The position numbers and the translations under genes are program-made. A stretch of 30,724 nt of DNA, taken from NCBI GenBank assembly GCA_947369305.1, contig CANBLA010000004.1:1-30724 (forward strand), given 5' to 3'. Below the pieces are notes generated by a model, which did no database searches, had not been told where the DNA came from, and worked only from the letters and a program-made list of their open reading frames with translations. Below, piece by piece: positions 16,949-24,474 of the stretch; the stretch's first letter is position 1; each line of letters opens with the position of its first letter. Source of the stretch: an uncultured Clostridia bacterium (GTDB lineage: Bacteria > Bacillota_A > Clostridia > TANB77 > CAG-508).

Positions 16949-17263
16949 TTATTTTATTTCATGTTTTGCAGATAGTTTTATAATTTGCTCCATATCATCA
17001 TCTTCTGCCATTTTATTTTTACCCACTTTTCCACATTTTTTGCAACGAAAGAGGATAACATATCCTTTTTTAGAATCTATTTCCAATCCAATTGGTTCTA
17101 ACAAGCCTTGACATTCCTCACTTCGATCTCCCGGATTAACATCTACATGTTTCGAATATAGACAATAAGGACAATGATTTCTGCAAGAGTAGCCAAGTTT
17201 TGAAACTTGTTTTCCACAATTCTCACACGTAAATTCTTCATCAATTACGGTAAATCTTCGCAT
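16949..17263 (-). CDS. RNHCP-domain zinc-ribbon protein
   Basis: A 104-aa cytosolic protein with two zinc knuckles: CENCG near the start with CRNHCPYC (the RNHCP signature), and CKKCG near the C-terminus. This matches the small RNHCP family (PF12647), whose function is not known. The ATG at 17263 is preferred over an upstream in-frame Met because AAAGGAAG lies seven bases before it. It follows the kinase gene by 16 bases and precedes VanZ 2 by 15. Confidence 0.8.
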   Translation of the reverse strand: MRRFTVIDEEFTCENCGKQVSKLGYSCRNHCPYCLYSKHVDVNPGDRSEECQGLLEPIGLEIDSKKGYVILFRCKKCGKVGKNKMAEDDDMEQIIKLSAKHEIK

Positions 17264-17279
17264 GTCCGAACTTCCTTTC

Positions 17280-18911
17280 TTACTCGTAAATACTTCCTCC
17301 AATAAATTCGCGTAATAATGAATTATTAGGAATTAGATTAATGTCTTGTATGGATTCAAAATATTGTAGCATATCAATTAAACGTCTGGCATCACTATAT
17401 TCTGGATTTGTATCATCAATTTCTTCCAATAAAGGGACAACAAAATCCTTTAGAACTGCTAATTCATAAATAATAGACGAATTAAACATACAATCTGCCT
17501 CTTCTTGATATGGAAAAATATATTTTTTCTCACCTCTCCCAACTGAATCCCACATTTTCAATGTATGCAAAGCAGAATAATTTCTAAACTGATAATCTCT
17601 TGCAATTCTTCGAATTAAACGTGTATCGGTTGTGGAAATTCGATTATAGTAATCAATATTCAAAACCGTTAAATCACTAATGTAGATTTTAAATTTGTTT
17701 TCTTTTGAAATTTGATTGGTAAGTTCATCATTCAAGCAATGAATTCCTTCTACTATCAAAATTTCGTCTTCTGCTAACTTTAATGTATTGCCTAAATATT
17801 GCTTGTGTCCTGTCGTAAAATCAAATGTCGGAAGTGCTACTTCTTTGCCAGACAACAATTCCAATAGTTGTGTATTGAACAAATCTACATCAATTGCTTC
17901 AATACATTCAAAATCATAATTTCCATTTTCATCAACTGGATTTTGTTCTCGTTCAACGAAATAATTGTCTACTGAAATAGTAACTGGCTTAATGCCTTGT
18001 ACACGAAGTGCCATTCCCAATTTTCCAGCAAATGTTGTTTTTCCAGATGAGGTTGGACCTGCAATTAAAATCATACGGACATTTTGTTTTTGTTTGATTT
18101 TATCTGCAATTTCAGCAATTTTTTTCTCATGAATGGCTTCTGAAAGTAATATTAATTCTTTGATTTTGCCATCTCGAATTTTTTTATTTAATCGATAGAC
18201 GGTATTCATCTCCATTAATTTATAAATATCGTCATATTCGTCCATAGCAGAAACTAATTTTAAGGATTCTTTATTGCGATGACGTACTTCTGTTTCCGAA
18301 ATTCTTGGATATTCCAACAAAAATCCATTTCGAAACTTGCTTAAATCAAATGCTTTGGCAAATCCTGTGGAAATTGGCATCGTTCCATAAAAATAATTAT
18401 AATAATCTTCACAATAATATAAAGATACTTTTTTCTTATTAATATCAGTTTGAAGCCTTCCTCTAACAGATTCTTCTTTGGCATAAAAGGCTTGAGCTTC
18501 TTGTGGTGTCATTTCAATTTTTCGAATGGGTAAATCTTTGTTAATGATTTCTTGCATTCTTTGTTTGACATTGTCAATCATTTCTTGTGTAATTTCTATG
18601 TTTTCTATTTCACAAAACATAGCACAAGATAATTGATAATTCACAGTTAAATGTGCTTCTGGATAAAGCTCATAAAAAGCTTTACTCATAAGATACAATA
18701 AGCCACGAATATAGATAATTCTACCATCTTTCTCCGTCCTTTTAATCAAACTGATGGTTCCATCTCGTTTTATGGTATGATTTAAGGAAGCAATAAAATT
18801 ATTGTATCTGGCAGCAATCATATCTTCTGTGTTAATTTTATCGGCAAAAGCTTGTTTTATTGTTGTATTTTCTGGTATGTCATATAAAGTCTCTTCAAAC
18901 GTTATTTTCAT
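17280..18911 (-). CDS. Uridine kinase-like nucleoside kinase with N-terminal TGS/ThrRS-like domains
   Basis: A 543-aa cytosolic protein. The N-terminal ~60 residues look like a TGS domain, residues 60-230 resemble the second additional domain of threonyl-tRNA synthetase, and the C-terminal half is a P-loop kinase of the uridine kinase/phosphoribulokinase family: GPTSSGKTT at 285-293, DNYFVERE near 327, and LIVEGIHCLND for Walker B. This fused plan is known in Firmicutes as 'nucleoside kinase'; the expected reaction is phosphorylation of uridine or a similar nucleoside, with the N-terminal part's role unclear. Start at ATG 18911 (AAAGGAA upstream) rather than an in-frame ATG at 18965, which lies inside the preceding small gene. 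It is mid-operon. Confidence 0.87.
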   Translation of the reverse strand: MKITFEETLYDIPENTTIKQAFADKINTEDMIAARYNNFIASLNHTIKRDGTISLIKRTEKDGRIIYIRGLLYLMSKAFYELYPEAHLTVNYQLSCAMFCEIENIEITQEMIDNVKQRMQEIINKDLPIRKIEMTPQEAQAFYAKEESVRGRLQTDINKKKVSLYYCEDYYNYFYGTMPISTGFAKAFDLSKFRNGFLLEYPRISETEVRHRNKESLKLVSAMDEYDDIYKLMEMNTVYRLNKKIRDGKIKELILLSEAIHEKKIAEIADKIKQKQNVRMILIAGPTSSGKTTFAGKLGMALRVQGIKPVTISVDNYFVEREQNPVDENGNYDFECIEAIDVDLFNTQLLELLSGKEVALPTFDFTTGHKQYLGNTLKLAEDEILIVEGIHCLNDELTNQISKENKFKIYISDLTVLNIDYYNRISTTDTRLIRRIARDYQFRNYSALHTLKMWDSVGRGEKKYIFPYQEEADCMFNSSIIYELAVLKDFVVPLLEEIDDTNPEYSDARRLIDMLQYFESIQDINLIPNNSLLREFIGGSIYE

Positions 18912-18924
18912 CTTATGTTCCTTT

Positions 18925-19114
18925 CTAAAAATTAAAATATAGTAATATTCCACCAATAATAGCAAAAATAAATCCGAGTATTTTTAGTCCGTAATGTTGC
19001 TTCATTTTGGTCACCAAAGTTAAAATATGTTTTTACAATGGGACGTGCATCATAGATCATTTTTACCCCTAACATGATGGCAATTACACCAATTGCTAAT
19101 AAAAATTTATTCAT
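18925..19114 (-). CDS. Small two-helix membrane protein, read through a CGG +1 frameshift
   Basis: Reconstructed 62-aa protein. ATG 19114 follows AGAGGATG. The first helix is LLAIGVIAIMLGVKMIY (about 4-20), followed by a short polar loop. Residue 42 would be CGG (18991-18989). Without a shift the protein ends in polar and aromatic residues (TRIYFCYYWWNITIF). With the C skipped it reads LGLKILGFIFAIIGGILLYF, a clear second membrane helix, and stops at TAG 18927-18925, just before the next gene's ribosome site. The family is not recognised. It lies between the thioesterase and kinase genes of the same operon. Confidence 0.75.
18989..18991 (-). other. CGG +1 frameshift site in the small membrane protein gene
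   Basis: The order is TTA, CGG, ACT. Skipping the C gives GGA CTA AAA ATA CTC GGA. A second CGG at 18976-18974 is in frame only without the shift and becomes CTC GGA after it. Confidence 0.75.
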
Positions 19115-19150
19115 TTTTACATCCTCTTTTTATAAATTTTGTTATGTTTC

Positions 19151-19570
19151 TTATATCTGATTGGTTAATTGCGTAATTTTTTCAAAAATATCTGGAAATT
19201 GTCTTTTTAAATTGATTGGCTTTAAATCTCGTCCAACCCAAGCATGAGCAGTACTTCCTGTGTTAATTGGCTTTTCTATGCCTTCTTTAAAAACTTGATA
19301 ATTAAATACAATTCTAGCTGGTGTTAATTTTGAAATCTCAACACAAATTCGCAAAACATCTTCATATTCCGCAGGAAAAATATATTTACAATTTAATTCA
19401 ACAAGTGGTGTCATGATGCCATTTTTTTCGAGTGCAGAATACGTAATCCCTATTTTTTTGATGGCTTCTGTTCTAGCTGCTTCATACCAAATCGGATAAA
19501 CCGAATGATGCACAATTCCCATTTGGTCTGTTTCTGCATATCTAACGGTTATTTTTGTTTCTGAAATCAT
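19151..19570 (-). CDS. YbgC/FadM-type acyl-CoA thioesterase (hotdog fold)
   Basis: A 139-aa cytosolic hotdog-fold thioesterase (PF03061/4HBT). The signature VRYAETDQMGIVHHSVYPIWYEAAR contains the catalytic Asp (TDQMG) and the long central helix. Members hydrolyse short or hydroxyaryl acyl-CoA thioesters; the substrate is not readable. The length is typical. AAAGGAAGG lies before ATG 19570, and the gene begins 13 bases after the large coiled-coil gene. Confidence 0.88.
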   Translation of the reverse strand: MISETKITVRYAETDQMGIVHHSVYPIWYEAARTEAIKKIGITYSALEKNGIMTPLVELNCKYIFPAEYEDVLRICVEISKLTPARIVFNYQVFKEGIEKPINTGSTAHAWVGRDLKPINLKRQFPDIFEKITQLTNQI

Positions 19571-19583
19571 AGAATACCTTCCT

Positions 19584-22352
19584 TTATTGTTTTTTGCTTT
19601 TTTTCTTTTCTAACTTCTCTTTGGCTTTTTGCTCTTTTTTCTTTTGCTTTTCTAATTCTTTTTCCAATTTCTGTTGAATTTTCAAAAGTCTTTTGGATTT
19701 TTGAAAAACTGGTTCTTCAGTCAAATTTTCAATCACTTCTTCTTGAATTTCTTCATTAACATCTTCCAATTCCTCTTGTATCAATTCTTCTGATTCATCT
19801 TTGTTCTCTAAATTTACTAATTCTTCTGGTTCATCTTCTTGTAATATCTCACGATAAGCTTGTTCTATTATTTCACTATCTTGAAAATCATTTTCAGTCA
19901 TTTCTGTTTCTTCTGGTTCATACGTAGGATAACTTTCTGAAAAGTCAACTAATGGATTTGGGTTTTCGAATTCCTTGTTTCTTCGTAAAATCAATTCACT
20001 TTCTAAAGTTTCTATTGGTTTCTTCTCACTTTTTAAAAAGACATCATATTCATAAACAAAAACGTCCTTACATTTTGGTTGATTACCATCGTTATTAGTA
20101 AAATATGTATTGGTTCTAAATTTCGTTTTGTTAACCAACGAAAATTCTAATCTTCTATTATCGATTAAAACCTGGGAAGACAAATTCATCCCTATTGGCA
20201 ATGTTTTATTTGTATTATCGTAAAACATTGCATTTGTATAATATAAAAGTGGCATGCCTTCTTTATAATTTAAACAGATTAAATTATAAGCTCCCTCTTC
20301 TTCTGAAGCCATTTCTTCTAACTCATTTTCAATATTAATATTAAAGACTTCAAATTCGTCCTCTTCTATATTTTTCGAAATTGGAACCAATTTATAAAGT
20401 GGCATATCATACAAAGACCCCATTTTAGGCATCGCACCTTCTAGGTAATTGACAAGGCTTTGCATCTTTTCAGTAAAGTCAAACACATCAATCTTTTTAT
20501 TGACATTCATAATTTTAAATTTACTTTTTTCAACTTCTCGATGACTTTTACTGCCAATATATTTCACTTTATTATTGTTATTTTCTTCGATGTTTCCAAA
20601 AATATCAAAAGTTTCACTATCAATAACTAAACGATCTTCATTGAATTCTTCTTTTAAATTATCCAATACACTTTCTAAATCGTATTTTATAATTTGATTT
20701 GAACGCACCATGTTAATAAAATACAATAACTCTGTTTGTGCAATAAAAATACTATCTGTTTCTTCATGCGATAATTTTTTTCTTTGCAAATTGTCTGCGT
20801 CTTCACCTAATTTTTCAAAATCCATCTCTAAATCAAATGATTTTCTAACTTCATTTGAAGCATTTTCTTCCTCTTTATCTTCTCCCATTTCAATGGCTAA
20901 CTTTTCATCTTTGTTGGCAAATTTCCAAAATTCAAAAATGCTTTTTTTATGTTTATCAATTTCTTCTATGTATTGATTGGCATTTCTCACTTTCGATTTT
21001 AAATTTTCTAATTTAAGTTCTAATGCCTTCATATCTTGTTTTAAATCTTTATACTGTTTTCCAGCTTTTTCATGTAAAGCATAGATTGTTACTAAATCTT
21101 CTATTGTATAAAAATTCTTTTCTTTAATATACGTATTTAAAGGATTTGTATCAACTTTGACATTTTGCATTTCTGAAATTTCATCCACTTTTTTGGTTTC
21201 TTTGTATCGTTTCCCTTTTTGCTTTTTATCTGATTTAAAGAAATATTTTACTTTTCCAATAAATGTTTTTTTGCATTCTAAATAGGTTGAAATTTCTTTT
21301 TGCTTTTGCAAATATTCATCTTCTTTTAATTTGGCCTCCTCTTTTAGTTTGCCCAATTTTTCTTCCATTTCTTCCATTTCTTTATTCTGATTTTTAATCT
21401 CATAATCAGCCAATAAATATTCATTTTTAATGAAATTGGTCAATGTATCAAACGTAATTTCCACTTTTGCCAAATACATACTTAAACCATTTCCGCTATC
21501 AATCTTCGTTTCAAAATGGTATTGTCCTTTAATTTCTGTTTGTAAAATAAATAGAGCTTTTAGCAATTTATAAAATTTAATTGCCTCTTCTGTCGAGTTC
21601 AAGATAACTTTATAACTACTTTTTACATTGCGATACACAAATGTTTCTCCAACAATTTGTATTGATAAATGTCCTTTGGTATCATAAACTTCAAAAATTA
21701 ATGGCCAATTTTTCGTAAATAACCATAAATAATTTTCAATATCTGTAATTTCATTTTTCTGTAAAATTTGTTCACTATAACTAACATAATTAATTGGTAC
21801 GTATATTTTAGGTGAATCTTTTTTCCTTTTTTTGCTAAAATCAATTTGTTCTTTTAATAAATATAAAAACTCTGAAAAAGTCTCTTCCTTTGTACACACC
21901 AACATGAAATAGGTATCTAATTCTTCTGCATAATAAATTTGCCATAAATGGTCTCGATTATATTTTATTTTGAAAGGAATTTCTCCACCAAACTCCTGCT
22001 GTGTTTTTTCAACTTTTTCAATTTCCTGAGTAGACATATTGCGAACGATTTTGGAAAAAGTTTTGTATAACATTACTTCTTCTTCATCGCCATCTTCATG
22101 CAAAAACATTTTTAGTGGCATTGCTTCTGTGTATTTTTTCTGTAGGCTATCACTTCTTAGGCAAGGAGTAAGCAAGATTTCTATTTGATTAATTGGCACA
22201 TATTTATAAACTTTCAAATCTCTATCATTGTTAAGTCTTGAAATGTTAAAATTGGGAACACTTGAATCTGTTATAAATTTAGGTAACTTGTCTAAATTTA
22301 GTCCCAAAAAATCAAGTTTTTCTTGTAGTTCATCATTTTCTACCCTTTTCAA
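19584..22352 (-). CDS. Large conserved-looking protein of unknown function, coiled-coil, charged C-terminus
   Basis: A 922-aa protein I do not recognise. It starts at TTG 22352, seven bases after GGGGAGGAG. No signal peptide or membrane helix is visible, so it is probably cytosolic. The N-terminal ~320 residues look like a folded alpha/beta region; two coiled-coil stretches follow (about 325-370 and 435-480, rich in Glu and Lys), then another folded region to about 790. The tail is very acidic (about 800-880, many Glu) and then very basic (about 890-922, repeated Lys-Glu-Lys, ending KKSKKQ). It is the first gene of the eight-gene operon ending in argS. No CGG codon occurs in its 922 codons. 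It could be a structural or scaffold protein. Confidence 0.7.
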   Translation of the reverse strand: MKRVENDELQEKLDFLGLNLDKLPKFITDSSVPNFNISRLNNDRDLKVYKYVPINQIEILLTPCLRSDSLQKKYTEAMPLKMFLHEDGDEEEVMLYKTFSKIVRNMSTQEIEKVEKTQQEFGGEIPFKIKYNRDHLWQIYYAEELDTYFMLVCTKEETFSEFLYLLKEQIDFSKKRKKDSPKIYVPINYVSYSEQILQKNEITDIENYLWLFTKNWPLIFEVYDTKGHLSIQIVGETFVYRNVKSSYKVILNSTEEAIKFYKLLKALFILQTEIKGQYHFETKIDSGNGLSMYLAKVEITFDTLTNFIKNEYLLADYEIKNQNKEMEEMEEKLGKLKEEAKLKEDEYLQKQKEISTYLECKKTFIGKVKYFFKSDKKQKGKRYKETKKVDEISEMQNVKVDTNPLNTYIKEKNFYTIEDLVTIYALHEKAGKQYKDLKQDMKALELKLENLKSKVRNANQYIEEIDKHKKSIFEFWKFANKDEKLAIEMGEDKEEENASNEVRKSFDLEMDFEKLGEDADNLQRKKLSHEETDSIFIAQTELLYFINMVRSNQIIKYDLESVLDNLKEEFNEDRLVIDSETFDIFGNIEENNNNKVKYIGSKSHREVEKSKFKIMNVNKKIDVFDFTEKMQSLVNYLEGAMPKMGSLYDMPLYKLVPISKNIEEDEFEVFNINIENELEEMASEEEGAYNLICLNYKEGMPLLYYTNAMFYDNTNKTLPIGMNLSSQVLIDNRRLEFSLVNKTKFRTNTYFTNNDGNQPKCKDVFVYEYDVFLKSEKKPIETLESELILRRNKEFENPNPLVDFSESYPTYEPEETEMTENDFQDSEIIEQAYREILQEDEPEELVNLENKDESEELIQEELEDVNEEIQEEVIENLTEEPVFQKSKRLLKIQQKLEKELEKQKKKEQKAKEKLEKKKSKKQ

Positions 22353-22390
22353 TCTTTTCTCCTCCCCTTAATTTTTACAATATTTGTAAT

Positions 22391-22419
22391 AGTATATCAT
22401 AAATTGATATTTAAATCAA
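22391..22419 (-). promoter_or_regulatory. Sigma-A promoter of the eight-gene operon ending in argS
   Basis: Minus strand: TTGATT (22419-22414), 17-base spacer ending in TGA (extended -10), TATACT (22396-22391), about 40 bases before TTG 22352. Confidence 0.75.
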
Positions 22420-22442
22420 TTGTTTTTTTTACAAAATTAAAA

Positions 22443-22472
22443 ACTGTACAAAATTCATTCGTTTTGTACAGT
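22443..22472 (-). terminator. Rho-independent terminator of the LamG pseudopilin-like gene
   Basis: An 11-base perfect stem (22443-22453 and 22462-22472) with an 8-base loop, followed by a T run on the minus strand. It is 18 bases after the stop at 22490. Confidence 0.85.
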
Positions 22473-22489
22473 AAACTTTTCCTCATTTT

Positions 22490-23902
22490 CTATAATTGGT
22501 CAGCATCTAGTGCTACATTGTATACTTTTATATTTCTATATACTCCATTTGAATAACCATTTCTACTACCTCCATTAGTATTTGGTGCATCCTCTGGTCC
22601 TCCTACAAAAAACTTCGTTTGAATACACTTCGCGGAACTACATGAACGTTGTTCAATTCCATTTACATACATTTTAAATATATTTCCATCATAAGTTACC
22701 GCTAACCTATTCCAACCCTCTTTTAACACATCTCGATCAATAACATTCGCTCTCCCATTTCCATTTGAATAAGAGAGAACATTACCAGTCCATCCATCTA
22801 AAAATCCTGTACAAGTATAATAGTGACTAGAATCTATTCTTCCTGTTCCAAATATGATAGAAGCAAAACCTTTAGAACCATTGTCCTCTATTGCTCCATT
22901 AAAATATCTCCTCAAATCCTTTACTTCTACATAAAACGTAAAAGTCTTTAAATTCATTACTTCTTCTGATTCTAATTTTGCATTTCCTACTAATGTATAC
23001 TCTCCATTTTCTGAAAGCTCTACTGTTCCCGTATTATTTGCACTTGGAACTAAAGTCAAATTTACTCTTGCTGTTTGATAATATAACTCTTTGTTCATCT
23101 CCTTTAAAATGTTTTTAGCAATTTCAGTTGCAGTTAATTTTTCAAAAACCTCTTTGTTTTCCTCTTTCTGTAAATATTCTATTATATTTTTATTTGAAAA
23201 TATCTTGTTTAGTAATTTTTCACTATCTGAAATATCTTCTACTTTTATTTCATCAATCTTGACTTCTTCTAATACTTCTTCTAAATTTTTACCACTTGCT
23301 AATAATTCTTCTTTGCTTATTCCCAAAGAAACTAAAATATTTTGTCCGATTGTATTAGTTCCTAAAATATCTTCTAAAGTCATTTCTATCCTTCCAATTG
23401 CTAATAAATCTTTTAATTCTTGATTGGCTTTGGGATTCCTTTCTAAATTTTCTTTTATATCATCCCATTTTAATTTTCCATTGAGTGATAAAGTTCCCGT
23501 TATTTCTGAACTTAATCTATTATTTTTTTGAATTATAACGCTATATGGATTATCCTCAGTCACCTCTCCTTCCATTGGTAACATTATCTTAAATGTATAA
23601 CTTTCTGTTGCAATTTCTTTATTTTCACACAAATCATATATCCATTTTCCAATTTTTATTCCTGACTCAATCTTTTTATCTCCATACTTTTCTTCATAAT
23701 ACTGACTTTTGTAATCTGCTATTTTTAAAGAAACTTGCTCCTTTGCTGTCTCTATTTCATTCAAGTCTACTGCATTTGTTGCTCTTCTTAAAATTCCTTT
23801 TTCGCCCATAATTAAATGCAAACTAACACCTGCTAGAATTAGTAGTACAATAATTGTTACTATCAATCCAATTAGTGTAATTCCTCGATTGTTTTTTTTC
23901 AT
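22490..23902 (-). CDS. Pseudopilin-like surface protein with C-terminal LamG/concanavalin-like domain
   Basis: A 470-aa protein with a class III signal: MKKNNRG followed by ITLIGLIVTIIVLLIL, again without Glu at position 5 (Gly is there). A long helical and acidic middle (about 35-290) is followed by a beta-rich C-terminal domain of the LamG type (about 290-470: TFYVEVKDLRRYF, YDGNIFKMYVNGIEQ, YRNIKVYNVALDADQL), usually a carbohydrate or protein binder. Likely membrane-anchored and surface-facing; target unknown. AAGGAGG lies before ATG 23902. There is no room for a promoter between this gene and the terminator at 23938-23974, so expression appears to depend on reading through that terminator. 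Confidence 0.8.
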   Translation of the reverse strand: MKKNNRGITLIGLIVTIIVLLILAGVSLHLIMGEKGILRRATNAVDLNEIETAKEQVSLKIADYKSQYYEEKYGDKKIESGIKIGKWIYDLCENKEIATESYTFKIMLPMEGEVTEDNPYSVIIQKNNRLSSEITGTLSLNGKLKWDDIKENLERNPKANQELKDLLAIGRIEMTLEDILGTNTIGQNILVSLGISKEELLASGKNLEEVLEEVKIDEIKVEDISDSEKLLNKIFSNKNIIEYLQKEENKEVFEKLTATEIAKNILKEMNKELYYQTARVNLTLVPSANNTGTVELSENGEYTLVGNAKLESEEVMNLKTFTFYVEVKDLRRYFNGAIEDNGSKGFASIIFGTGRIDSSHYYTCTGFLDGWTGNVLSYSNGNGRANVIDRDVLKEGWNRLAVTYDGNIFKMYVNGIEQRSCSSAKCIQTKFFVGGPEDAPNTNGGSRNGYSNGVYRNIKVYNVALDADQL

Positions 23903-23937
23903 TTTTCTTCCTCCTTAATTTCTTATTTATATACAAA

Positions 23938-23974
23938 AAAGATAATCCACAGACTACATCTGTAAATTATCTTT
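23938..23974 (-). terminator. Hairpin terminator / possible attenuator upstream of the pseudopilin-like gene
   Basis: Outer arms of 9 bases (23938-23946 and 23966-23974) and inner arms of 5 bases (23949-23953 and 23959-23963) form an interrupted stem. On the minus strand it is followed by a run of T. It directly follows the stop of the small ORF (23975) and lies 36 bases before the next ATG (23902). Confidence 0.65.
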
Positions 23975-24070
23975 TTACATATATCTTATCTCTTTCTCTT
24001 TTAAAGTATGTTGTGTGTGTGTGTGTGTGTGTACAGTTTCAAGGTTTCCAGCCATTTTTGTTTGTTTCAT
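23975..24070 (-). CDS. Small ORF with His-Thr repeat, possible leader peptide
   Basis: A 31-codon ORF: ATG 24070 with GGAG (24082-24079) at a spacing of 8, stop TAA at 23977-23975. The peptide begins MKQTKMAGNLETV and continues with alternating His-Thr (HTHTHTQHT) encoded by the CA-repeat, then LKEKEIRYM. It has its own consensus promoter and ends exactly where a terminator hairpin begins. It may be a leader peptide controlling the pseudopilin-like gene, a free small protein, or a non-translated RNA. No homologue is recognised. Confidence 0.4.
   Translation of the reverse strand: MKQTKMAGNLETVHTHTHTQHTLKEKEIRYM
24012..24032. repeat. (TG)n dinucleotide microsatellite
   Basis: A 21-base tract of alternating T and G, (TG)10 plus T, on the plus strand. 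It reads (CA)n on the minus strand inside the small ORF and encodes the His-Thr repeat. Such tracts can change length by slippage, which would shift the small ORF's frame. Confidence 0.9.
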
Positions 24071-24100
24071 CTTTCATTCTCCATTATTTTTTATAGTTAT

Positions 24101-24129
24101 ATTATATTTTATACTTTTAATTTTGACAA
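24101..24129 (-). promoter_or_regulatory. Sigma-A promoter of the small ORF and pseudopilin-like gene
   Basis: Minus strand: TTGTCA (24129-24124), 17-base spacer, consensus TATAAT (24106-24101). It is one of the best promoters in the window and the only visible one for the genes down to 22490. Confidence 0.8.
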
Positions 24130-24163
24130 GCATTTTTATAAAAATATTATTTTTCCCTATTCT

Positions 24164-24436
24164 TTAAATATCCTTCTCAACAATTTCAACTATTTCCGCA
24201 ATATATTTTCCTATTACAGGAATATTTAATGTTACAATTTTTTGCAAAACCATAACAAGAATCGCTGTAATAATCGTAAAACCAATTCCAATGCCAACTC
24301 CTCGTCCAATTCCTGCATATAAGTTTCTTTTAATAATCTCCTTTCTACTGCCCAAAATATAAATTAATTCTTGGATATTTTTTTCCTCTAATATTTGATT
24401 TAATTCATCTATCTTTTTAGTTAATTTTCCAAACAT
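24164..24436 (-). CDS. DUF5665-type small membrane protein
   Basis: A 90-aa protein with a helical, charged N-terminal half and a membrane segment opened by glycines (LYAGIGRGVGIGIGFTIITAILVMVLQKI). This resembles the DUF5665 family; function unknown. The ATG at 24436 is preferred over one at 24445 because AAGGA lies 8 bases before it. The start and its ribosome site are in the arm of a strong hairpin (24437-24468). It follows the FGE-like gene by 38 bases. Confidence 0.7.
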   Translation of the reverse strand: MFGKLTKKIDELNQILEEKNIQELIYILGSRKEIIKRNLYAGIGRGVGIGIGFTIITAILVMVLQKIVTLNIPVIGKYIAEIVEIVEKDI

Positions 24437-24468
24437 AAATACCATCCTTACATCATAGGATGGTATTT
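24437..24468. promoter_or_regulatory. Perfect hairpin covering the ribosome site of the DUF5665-type gene
   Basis: Twelve-base perfect arms (24437-24448 and 24457-24468) with an 8-base loop. On the minus strand the second arm holds the AAGGATGG ribosome site of ATG 24436. On the plus strand it is followed by seven T, as in a terminator, but no plus-strand gene lies upstream. It could end antisense transcripts or limit translation of the small gene. Confidence 0.6.
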
Positions 24469-24474
24469 TTTTCT

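Noticed and set aside
18974..18976. A second CGG in the small membrane protein gene as another shift site
   Set aside because: It is in phase only if the first shift does not happen; after the shift it is read as CTC GGA.
23091..23423. Plus-strand open frame inside the LamG pseudopilin-like gene
   Set aside because: Antisense shadow with no promoter, ribosome site or recognisable protein.
24008..24229. Plus-strand open frame reading Cys-Val repeats through the TG tract
   Set aside because: No ribosome site; overlaps a minus-strand promoter and gene end. The minus-strand reading has a promoter, ribosome site and terminator.
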